Source: Eubacteriales Family XIII. Incertae Sedis bacterium (GTDB lineage: Bacteria; Bacillota; Clostridia; Peptostreptococcales; Anaerovoracaceae). Taken from it: 5,400 nt of DNA. The stretch is from assembly GCA_031254995.1 (NCBI GenBank), contig JAIRTJ010000176.1, positions 1-5,400 of the forward strand, written 5' to 3'. Below the pieces are notes generated by a model. The model saw only the letters and a list, made by a program, of their open reading frames with translations. It did no database searches and was not told the origin of the DNA. Shown here in pieces: positions 1-5,044 of the stretch; within the stretch, counting starts at the first letter, position 1, and each line of letters starts with the position of its first letter. The translations under genes and the position numbers were made by a program.

Positions 1-947
1 ATGATGTCCATGCGCTTCAAATCGGTGTGCGTCTCCAGAGTGAAAAGCGGCAGACCCTCTGCGATCAACAGAGCCTCCATGTCCGGCGCCGGCGCGAAAG
101 CGCGTTCGCAATACACATCGCTCATCTCGTTGAGCGCGGCATAAAGGATTTGCAGACCCGTATAGGACATTCCGATTTCGTAGAGATCGGGAAACGCGAA
201 ACAAAACCGCGTTCGCACGGTCTCAGGATCCTTTCGCGCCGTGTGTATCTCCCCGCCGATATATCTGCTCGGGCGTTCGACGCGCTTCAGCAGCGACATC
301 ACCGGAACGACGCCGCCGTCCGCTATATCGTCGACGCTTCTGCCTACGAAACGTTCTATATCTCCGACAAAACGTTCCGTCATGTCCAAATGTCTGCGCA
401 GGGAAGCCGTCGCCTGCGGATTGTCCGAAAATCGCTCGAGAATATCGCCCATGCGCGCGCGAAACCCGATGCAACGATCTCCGTACACGGAGCGATCCGC
501 GAGGGACACGATGTCTGATTCGCAGATATCGGCGAGGGAGTCGGGGAAATCGTGCGTCATGTGATCGGCGATAATGGACGCGGCTTTCCGATCGTACGCG
601 GCGACGATGTCCGCGCCGACCTTCGCGTGATGCGGATGCACGCGCGCGATATCGTGCAACAGAGCCGCCCGCTCCGCTAAAGCGGTGTCGAGCGAACGCC
701 TCGGCGTCGCGGGTCTGTCTTCGCCTGATCCGGACTTAGAGCCTTTTATGGCGGCGTTCAGCGCACGCGCCAAGCGCAGAGCGACGTCGGCGACGCTCAC
801 GCAGTGCTCGATCACGTTGTCCGGCGTGCCGTGCTCCTTCAGCAGCGCGAGGCAATCCGCGCGATCGAGAGTCCTGCCGCCTTCTGCGTTTTCAATTCGT
901 CCGGAATTGCGATCATCCATAATCTTCATCCATGAAGGCTGATTCAT
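1..947 (-). CDS. HD-domain / B12-binding radical SAM (TIGR03960-like) fusion protein, 3' end outside window
   Basis: One open frame with no stop runs from the obg stop to the left edge (315 full codons). Numbering is from the ATG at 947. Residues about 30-210 look like an HD-superfamily metal-dependent phosphohydrolase. Candidate metal ligands are H48 (NVIEHC), H98-D99 (ALLHD), H129 (ADH) and D151 (LADR). A Gly/Ser/Arg-rich, linker-like insert lies at about 66-86. From about residue 217 the protein changes into the typical start of TIGR03960-family B12-binding radical-SAM proteins: VERPSRYIGGE at 223-233, FPDLYEIGMS at 252-261, CERAFAP at 280-286, then PLFTLET. The rest of the cobalamin domain and the Cys cluster for the 4Fe-4S centre would lie left of the window. 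The chosen ATG overlaps the obg stop as ATGA, but its Shine-Dalgarno site is weak. In-frame ATGs at 929 and 920 are alternatives. The role of the family is not established, and the HD substrate cannot be told from sequence. Confidence 0.85.
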   Translation of the reverse strand, partial: MNQPSWMKIMDDRNSGRIENAEGGRTLDRADCLALLKEHGTPDNVIEHCVSVADVALRLARALNAAIKGSKSGSGEDRPATPRRSLDTALAERAALLHDIARVHPHHAKVGADIVAAYDRKAASIIADHMTHDFPDSLADICESDIVSLADRSVYGDRCIGFRARMGDILERFSDNPQATASLRRHLDMTERFVGDIERFVGRSVDDIADGGVVPVMSLLKRVERPSRYIGGEIHTARKDPETVRTRFCFAFPDLYEIGMSYTGLQILYAALNEMSDVYCERAFAPAPDMEALLIAEGLPLFTLETHTDLKRMDI

Positions 948-2248
948 TCATCGAAATACTCGAGATCGAATCCGTAAATGCGGACGGTATCGCCCTCTTT
1001 AAGGCCCTGCGCCTTCATTCTCTTGATCGCTCCGCTCCGCTCGAGGTGTTTGTAGAGGTATCTTACGGAACCGTAGTCGTTGAAATTCGTGGAATCGAAT
1101 ATCTTCTTCAACTGCTTGCCCGAAAGAACGAAAATCCCGCCTGATTTTTCGATGAGGATATCCCTGTAATCCGCCTCGCGCTCCGCGGGCACGACGTCGA
1201 TTGCGCGCGCGCGCCGCAAAATCTCCTCCTCGACCTCCGTCTCCGCGCGCGCCTCCTCGTCAAGGAGCGCGGCGGCCCGATTGAGCAACGGCCTGATCCC
1301 TTTGTTCGCGGCCGCGCTGATGAGAAAATATGCGTACCCCTCTCTATCGAGATACGCGAGAAAATCCTTGTATGTATCCGATTCCGGGTCCGCGATATCC
1401 GTCTTGTTGCACGCGACGAGCTGAGGTTTCGCTCTCAGTTTTGGGGAGTAGGCCTCCAATTCTTCGTTGATGCGAATGAAATCGTCCAAGGGCTCCCTGC
1501 CCTCGTTGCCTGATATATCAACTACGTGTATAAGAACTTTTGTTCGTTCGACGTGACGCAGGAAATCATGCCCCAGACCCGCGCCGCCTGCCGCGCCCTC
1601 GATGAGTCCCGGGATGTCGGCCATGACAAAGGCCGTGTTCGCAAGTTCGACCATGCCGAGATTCGGATAAAGGGTCGTGAAATGGTAGTTCGCGATGCGG
1701 GGCTTCGCGGCGCTGCATACGGACAGGAGCGTGGACTTACCCACATTCGGAAAACCGATCAGACCGACATCCGCGAGCAACTTCAATTCGAGCGTTACGG
1801 TTCGTTCCGTTCCTGCGGTACCCGCTTCTGCGAAATTCGGCGCTTGTCGAACGGAATTTTTGAAATTGCTGTTTCCCAAACCGCCCTTGCCTCCGATCGC
1901 CGCGATAAAGCGTACACCGTCCTCCGTAAGATCGGACATCAAAGCGCCCGTCGCCGCATCGGAGATCACCGTGCCTACGGGCGTTCTGATCTCAAGATCC
2001 GCGCCCTTCTTGCCGTACTTATTGCTCTTCATGCCGTTTTGTCCGGCTTCCGCGCGGTACTTTTTTTTGTATTTGAAGTCCATCAAGGTGCGGAGATTCC
2101 TGTCCGCGACGAACACGATATCGCCTCCTTTGCCGCCGTTTCCGCCGTCCGGTCCGCCGTTCGGCACAAAAGGCTCTCTGCGAAACGACACAGCGCCGTC
2201 GCCGCCCTTGCCTGAGACGATCACGATCTCCGCAATATCCACAAACAT
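944..2248 (-). CDS. obgE: Obg family GTPase (ObgE/CgtA)
   Basis: This is a complete 434-residue Obg GTPase, a cytoplasmic protein that binds the 50S ribosomal subunit and takes part in its late assembly and in stress responses. The glycine-rich Obg fold covers about 1-158, including the GGPDGGNGGKGGD stretch at 31-43. The G domain follows: G1/P-loop GFPNVGKS at 165-172, switch-I threonines T191/T192, G3 DIPG at 211-214, G4 NKTD at 281-284 and G5 SA at 311-312. The C-terminal OCT domain spans about 355-430, ending in the usual EGDTVRIYGFDLEYF. All motifs are intact. The start is supported by AAAGGA at 2261-2256, 7 nt before the ATG. It lies 110 bp downstream of rpmA behind a terminator-like hairpin, and its TGA overlaps the ATG of the next gene. 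A run of eight A on the coding strand (about 2061-2068, encoding KKK) leaves the frame intact. Length and domain order are normal for the OCT-bearing form found in Bacillota. Confidence 0.97.
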   Translation of the reverse strand: MFVDIAEIVIVSGKGGDGAVSFRREPFVPNGGPDGGNGGKGGDIVFVADRNLRTLMDFKYKKKYRAEAGQNGMKSNKYGKKGADLEIRTPVGTVISDAATGALMSDLTEDGVRFIAAIGGKGGLGNSNFKNSVRQAPNFAEAGTAGTERTVTLELKLLADVGLIGFPNVGKSTLLSVCSAAKPRIANYHFTTLYPNLGMVELANTAFVMADIPGLIEGAAGGAGLGHDFLRHVERTKVLIHVVDISGNEGREPLDDFIRINEELEAYSPKLRAKPQLVACNKTDIADPESDTYKDFLAYLDREGYAYFLISAAANKGIRPLLNRAAALLDEEARAETEVEEEILRRARAIDVVPAEREADYRDILIEKSGGIFVLSGKQLKKIFDSTNFNDYGSVRYLYKHLERSGAIKRMKAQGLKEGDTVRIYGFDLEYFDE

Positions 2249-2284
2249 CGATTCATCCTTTCAAAACGCTAAGCTGCGAATCGT

Positions 2285-2312
2285 AAAAAGGACGCCGGAA
2301 AACCGACATCCT
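2285..2312 (-). terminator. Intrinsic terminator / attenuator between rpmA and obg
   Basis: On the minus strand AGGATGTCGG (2312-2303) pairs with CCGGCGTCCT (2298-2289) across a TTTT loop. This gives ten base pairs, two of them G-U, followed by a T tract that runs on to 2285. The shape is a standard Rho-independent terminator. Only 36 nt separate the T tract from the obg ATG, which leaves little room for a complete promoter, so obg and the gene after it probably depend on readthrough from the rplU promoter. That points to partial termination, lowering obg transcript relative to rplU-rpmA. The pairing is read directly from sequence; its efficiency is inference. Confidence 0.75.
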
Positions 2313-2334
2313 CTCGAGGACGCGTTCAAACGCG
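2306..2334 (-). promoter_or_regulatory. Alternative hairpins upstream of the terminator (candidate antiterminator switch)
   Basis: Two further hairpins precede the terminator on the minus strand. The first is CGCGT / ACGCG, within 2334-2321, with a TTGA loop. The second is GCGTCCT (2323-2317) pairing with AGGATGT (2312-2306) over a CGAG loop; two of its seven pairs are G-U. The second reuses bases of the first hairpin's 3' arm and also most of the terminator's 5' arm, so neighbouring structures cannot form together. The motif GCGTCCT occurs twice, once here and once as the terminator's 3' arm. This layout resembles an attenuator with an antiterminator. No effector, leader peptide or known RNA family is recognised. 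Confidence 0.4.
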
Positions 2335-2355
2335 ATAAATGCGCAGAACACCGGT

Positions 2356-2380
2356 CGTTTACGCATCCTTGGCGTAAACG
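2356..2380 (-). repeat. Perfect 9-bp inverted repeat across the rpmA stop codon
   Basis: Arms at 2372-2380 and 2356-2364 are perfectly complementary (CGTTTACGC / GCGTAAACG on the minus strand) and separated by 7 nt. The TAA stop of rpmA (2361-2359) lies inside the downstream arm, so the hairpin covers the last codons of L27. No T run follows, so it is not a typical terminator. It could be an mRNA 3'-end stabiliser or chance. Confidence 0.5.
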
Positions 2381-2619
2381 CTCACCTGCTTTCGCCTCTT
2401 GTCGTATCGCTCGAAACGAACCGCTCCGTCGATCTTCGCGAAAAGCGTGTCGTCCCCGCCGATCCCGACGTTGTTGCCGGGATGAAATTTCGTGCCGCGT
2501 TGCCTGACGAGAATGCTTCCCGCGCTCACGTATTGACCGTCGCCTCGCTTTACTCCGAGCCGTTTGGATTCGCTGTCGCGACCGTTCTTTGAACTGCCGA
2601 CTCCCTTTTTGCTTGCCAT
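2359..2619 (-). CDS. rpmA: 50S ribosomal protein L27
   Basis: This complete 86-residue bL27 is a component of the large ribosomal subunit, and its N-terminus reaches towards the peptidyl-transferase centre. It opens with ASKKGVGSSKNGRDSESKRL and retains RGTKFHPGNNVGIGGDDTLFA and VRFER, all characteristic of the family. The start has an excellent Shine-Dalgarno site (GGAGGTG, 2631-2625, 5 nt from the ATG). A longer N-terminus can be excluded: the ten codons upstream contain no ATG, GTG or TTG and are preceded by an in-frame TGA (2652-2650). The protein therefore lacks the cleavable N-terminal peptide that many Bacillota L27 proteins carry and that the Prp protease removes. No prp gene lies in the 58 bp between rplU and rpmA, where Bacillota usually place it. 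A perfect inverted repeat spans the stop codon. Confidence 0.98.
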   Translation of the reverse strand: MASKKGVGSSKNGRDSESKRLGVKRGDGQYVSAGSILVRQRGTKFHPGNNVGIGGDDTLFAKIDGAVRFERYDKRRKQVSVYAKDA

Positions 2620-2643
2620 ATCCGCACCTCCGTATATCGTTGC

Positions 2644-2666
2644 GGGAGATCACGCGCGCGTCTCCC
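2644..2666 (-). repeat. Hairpin in the rplU-rpmA intergenic gap
   Basis: GGGAGA (2666-2661) and TCTCCC (2649-2644) on the minus strand form a perfect 6-bp stem around an 11-nt alternating CG-rich loop. It sits in the short gap between rplU and rpmA and leaves the rpmA Shine-Dalgarno site (2631-2625) free. There is no T tract, so it is not a good terminator. It may act as a processing or stability element, or be incidental. Confidence 0.35.
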
Positions 2667-2677
2667 CGTCTCGCTCC

Positions 2678-3421
2678 TTACTCCGATTTTTTCTCCTCAG
2701 CCGCTTTTTTCGTCGCCTTAGCGGGCTTCTTTTCCGCGTCTTTCTTCGCGGCGGACGTTGCGGGTTTCTTTGTTGTTTCCGTCGTCGCCGGTTTTTCCAT
2801 CTTAGCCGTCGTCGTTTTCTTGCCTTCGGCGGTTGTCTCCTTCTTTGCGACCTTTGCCTCTGTCGCCTTCTTGCCTTCGGCGGCTGTTTCCTTCTTTGCT
2901 GCCTTCTCGCCCTCGGCGGACGTTTCCTTCTTTGTCGCGGGTTTTCGCGCCGCCTTGGGCTTTTCGGCTTTCGCGCCCTCTTCCGCCTCTGCCGGCTTTA
3001 TCGTCGCCTTCGGCTTTTTATCCTTATCGGCTTCGACCGCGGCGTCCTTCGCCCCGGCAGTCGCGGGTTTCTCAGCTTTTTTCTCAGCCTTCTTTGAGAT
3101 GATTTTTCCGTCTGCGGAGAAACTTTTTATCTCGATTTCCGTATAGGGTTGCCTGTGTCCTTGCTTCTTTCGATAACCCTTCTTCGCCTTGTACTTGAAG
3201 ATGATGACCTTGTCGCGCTTACCTTCGGACAGGACGACCGCATTCACGATCGCGGCGTCGAGATATGGATTTCCGACGCGCAACTGTTTGTCGTCATTGA
3301 TCGCGAACACCTTATCGAATTTGAGTTTATCGCCCGGCGTCGCGGACAATTTCTCGACCTTTAAAACATCCCCGGCCGCAACCTTGTATTGTTTGCCTCC
3401 GGTTTCAAAAATTGCATACAT
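2678..3421 (-). CDS. rplU: 50S ribosomal protein L21 with long Lys/Ala/Glu/Thr-rich C-terminal extension
   Basis: The protein is 247 residues, against about 103 for ordinary bL21. Residues 1-101 are a full L21 core: MYAIFETGGKQYKV at the start, FKYKAKKGYRKKQGHRQPYT at about 75-94, and EIEIKSF at the end. L21 binds 23S rRNA in the large subunit. Residues about 106-247 form a highly charged, hydrophobe-poor and probably disordered tail dominated by Lys, Ala, Glu, Thr and Pro. It contains three copies of KKET(S/A/T)AEG (at 164, 176 and 193), and it resembles histone-H1-like or other nucleic-acid-binding tails. An upstream in-frame GTG at 3508 would add 29 residues unlike any L21. The ATG at 3421 is preferred because it begins the conserved core and follows GAGGAGGAG by 7 nt. 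It is the first gene behind a strong promoter and lies 58 bp before rpmA. The tail's function is unknown. Confidence 0.95.
   Translation of the reverse strand: MYAIFETGGKQYKVAAGDVLKVEKLSATPGDKLKFDKVFAINDDKQLRVGNPYLDAAIVNAVVLSEGKRDKVIIFKYKAKKGYRKKQGHRQPYTEIEIKSFSADGKIISKKAEKKAEKPATAGAKDAAVEADKDKKPKATIKPAEAEEGAKAEKPKAARKPATKKETSAEGEKAAKKETAAEGKKATEAKVAKKETTAEGKKTTTAKMEKPATTETTKKPATSAAKKDAEKKPAKATKKAAEEKKSE
2816..2932 (-). repeat. Degenerate internal repeats in the L21 tail (KKETxAEG units)
   Basis: Three copies of KKET(S/A/T)AEG(K/E)K are encoded here. At DNA level, closely similar 26-nt stretches begin near 2821, 2872 and 2908 (plus coordinates), so spacing is 51 and then 36 nt. Both spacings are multiples of three, which keeps the frame. 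Shared DNA as well as protein sequence suggests the tail grew by in-frame duplication. Copy number could vary between strains. Confidence 0.7.
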
Positions 3422-3510
3422 AAACAAACTCCTCCTCATACCGGTCTCGCCGTCGGGGTAAGCGCACAATCCGTTATGCGCTTTTATGACCCTTTCCGTG
3501 CGGCTCACAA
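3422..3510 (-). promoter_or_regulatory. 5' leader of rplU mRNA (candidate L21 leader)
   Basis: Starting about 7 nt past the -10 box, the predicted transcript has a leader of about 90 nt before the rplU ATG. It contains a perfect 7-bp stem, AAGCGCA (3483-3477) with TGCGCTT (3466-3460), around a 10-nt loop. Further short complementary pieces are GGTC at 3491-3488 with GACC at 3446-3443, and GCCG at 3504-3501 with CGGC at 3452-3449. Structured leaders upstream of rplU are known in Bacillota (the L21 leader family) and are thought to act in autoregulation. I cannot match this one to that family by eye, so the assignment is by position only. Confidence 0.4.
3429..3437 (-). promoter_or_regulatory. 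Ribosome binding site that fixes the rplU start
   Basis: GAGGAGGAG lies 7 nt upstream of the ATG at 3421. It decides in favour of that start over the in-frame GTG at 3508, which would lie within a few bases of the predicted transcription start. Confidence 0.85.
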
Positions 3511-3516
3511 TTACTC

Positions 3517-3545
3517 ATTACATCATAAGATGCGAGATTTGTCAA
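3517..3545 (-). promoter_or_regulatory. Sigma70/SigA-type promoter for the rplU operon
   Basis: A consensus -35 box TTGACA (3545-3540) is followed after exactly 17 nt by TGTAAT (3522-3517), five of six matches to TATAAT, with a TGn extended -10 immediately before it. It begins 2 nt after the permease stop codon, so the ribosomal operon has its own strong promoter even though no terminator separates it from the permease gene. Transcription is expected to begin near 3510. Confidence 0.8.
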
Positions 3546-3547
3546 GC

Positions 3548-5044
3548 CTACTCGTGACGTATCGCCTCCAGGGAAGATATCTTCACGGCGCGATTCGCGG
3601 GCACGATCCCGGACAGCACACCAACCGCGGCCGCGAAGACGAGGGCGAGCAAGATGAGCCAAGGCGGAATAACGGACAGTTGCATGCCCGGCATCATTTC
3701 GCCGAATCCGCCGAAGCCGAAGAGTCCGCCGATGTCCACGTTGTCGCCCTCGCCTACCAATGCCAGCAATGTCGTCAAATTATTGAGCAGGAAACTCAAC
3801 AAAAAGCTGACGACGACGCCCGCGATGCCGCCGACCAAACCTATCATGCCCGATTCGACCAAAAACATGCGCCGAATGTTCTTCAATTCGCAACCGAGAA
3901 CCTTCATTACGCCGATCTCCCTCGTGCGCTCCGTGATGGCCATCGTCATCGTGTTCATGATGTTGAGCGCGGCGACGAAGAGAGAAACCGCGGCAAGTCC
4001 GCCGAGCATGAGTTGCATCTGCGCCACTTGTTTCTGCATTTGGCGCCGAGTTTCGGTGATGGACCAAATCTGATAGCCCTCGGACTTGATGGCTTTCTCG
4101 ATCTCGTCCATATTCCGCACGTCGTCCGCCTTGACGACGACGTTTTCATAGCCTCCGACTGTGACGGTTCCGTCCCCGTCGCCGCCGTAAGAAAAACTCA
4201 TGCCGTAGTCGCCGCCGCGGGAATCGCCTGACAATCTCGCGTAATCCTTCTGCAGTTTCTTCATGTTTTCTATGCTCATCATGACGCTTCCGTCGATCAT
4301 GTAGTCGTTCTGCTCGGAGATCATGCCGACCGGGACGAATTCATATTCCCTGTAAAGCTCCTTGCCTGAGGTCTCATCGTAACCGTATACGAGGCGGTAA
4401 GTCAGCTTTGAACGCATGATATCGAAGAAAAGGTCGTCAGGATTGAGCAAGGTTCCGTCTTCATCGTATTGGGGCAGGTTTTCGATGTGCATGTAGCTCT
4501 CGTCGTACTGCGGATATTTCATGGCGTCGGGGGAATTCAAGCTCCTCCTCGAATCGCGAAAATTGAATGCGAATTGAGATCCGACGAGAACGGGTATCCG
4601 ATTTGCGCCGGAGGATGAAATTTCATAATTTCCCGTAATCAGGGTGTAGCCCATAGGCTCGACGGCATCGGGATCCAAGCCCGTGATCTGCATCCATTCC
4701 GTGATGTAACGATCGTTCGGCCCGGTGACGAGCATGCCGTAAAACTCGGCGGCTGCCAACGGCGTCGCCGCTGTCACGCCGGGTATTTCTCGAAAACGCC
4801 CCACTGTCTCGTCGTCGAGATCCGGCGTTCCCTGTTGCGCTCCCCAACGTTGCACGGTGATCTTCGTAAGATCCCCCCAGTTCTTCAGCATCTCGTCCGT
4901 GGCGCGATTTGCCGCTACGCCGAGCGAAATCATGACGATGATTGCGCATACGCCTATCACGACCCCTATGACAGTCAAGACGGTGCGTCCCTTTCGGCGC
5001 TTGAGGTTGTCGACGGAGAAGAAGAACAGATCGGAAAACTTCAT
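3548..5044 (-). CDS. ABC transporter permease, MacB/FtsX type
   Basis: This complete 498-residue membrane protein has the four-helix MacB layout: a short cytoplasmic start, TM1 at about 21-43 (VLTVIGVVIGVCAIIVMISLG), an external domain at about 44-344, then TM2 at about 345-370, TM3 at about 398-421 and TM4 at about 460-482. TM2 is followed by the signature TERTREIGVMKVLG and KNIRRMFLVES, the cytoplasmic segment that couples to the ATPase. The end, PANRAVKISSLEAIRHE, is typical of the family. The extracellular domain is about 300 residues, larger than I expect for MacB, with an Asp/Tyr-rich part at 175-232. The TM3-TM4 loop is long and Gly/Phe/Met-rich (about 431-456). MacB-type pumps move no substrate through a channel but transmit force across the membrane; the cargo here is unknown. 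The ATG overlaps the upstream stop as ATGA and has GGAGA 6 nt before it. No ATPase lies downstream, so one should be encoded right of the window. Confidence 0.92.
   Translation of the reverse strand: MKFSDLFFFSVDNLKRRKGRTVLTVIGVVIGVCAIIVMISLGVAANRATDEMLKNWGDLTKITVQRWGAQQGTPDLDDETVGRFREIPGVTAATPLAAAEFYGMLVTGPNDRYITEWMQITGLDPDAVEPMGYTLITGNYEISSSGANRIPVLVGSQFAFNFRDSRRSLNSPDAMKYPQYDESYMHIENLPQYDEDGTLLNPDDLFFDIMRSKLTYRLVYGYDETSGKELYREYEFVPVGMISEQNDYMIDGSVMMSIENMKKLQKDYARLSGDSRGGDYGMSFSYGGDGDGTVTVGGYENVVVKADDVRNMDEIEKAIKSEGYQIWSITETRRQMQKQVAQMQLMLGGLAAVSLFVAALNIMNTMTMAITERTREIGVMKVLGCELKNIRRMFLVESGMIGLVGGIAGVVVSFLLSFLLNNLTTLLALVGEGDNVDIGGLFGFGGFGEMMPGMQLSVIPPWLILLALVFAAAVGVLSGIVPANRAVKISSLEAIRHE

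Noticed and set aside
27..518. A 163-codon plus-strand frame, and an 83-codon minus-strand frame at 223-474
   Set aside because: Both are shadows of the HD/radical-SAM gene. The minus-strand one is shifted by one base from the frame that carries the conserved motifs.
918..933. ATG at 933 as the start of the HD/radical-SAM gene
   Set aside because: It is out of frame and reaches a stop after six codons. The in-frame choices are 947, 929 and 920.
2061..2068. Run of eight identical bases in obg as a possible frameshift or programmed slippage site
   Set aside because: The Obg frame is intact on both sides and the product has normal length. There is no stem or alternative frame to suggest programmed slippage.
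1526..2507. Long plus-strand open frames opposite obg and rpmA
   Set aside because: The minus strand encodes a fully motif-complete Obg and L27 here. The plus-strand products show no family features.
2653..2660. Alternating CG stretch as Z-DNA or a special site
   Set aside because: It is very short and fits the loop of an ordinary hairpin in a GC-rich gap.
2564..3146. Plus-strand frames rich in Phe, Leu, Arg, Ala and Ser that could be mistaken for membrane proteins
   Set aside because: They are antisense to the Lys/Ala/Glu-rich L21 tail. The apparent hydrophobicity comes from reading its codons backwards.
3422..3508. Extended L21 starting at the in-frame GTG at 3508
   Set aside because: The extra 29 residues resemble no L21, the GTG is too near the predicted transcription start, and the ATG at 3421 has a near-perfect ribosome binding site.
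3389..4231. A 280-codon open frame on the plus strand
   Set aside because: It lies opposite the permease and the rplU leader, has a His/Asp/Glu/Arg-rich composition with no recognisable domain, and is explained by the GC-rich coding strand beneath it.
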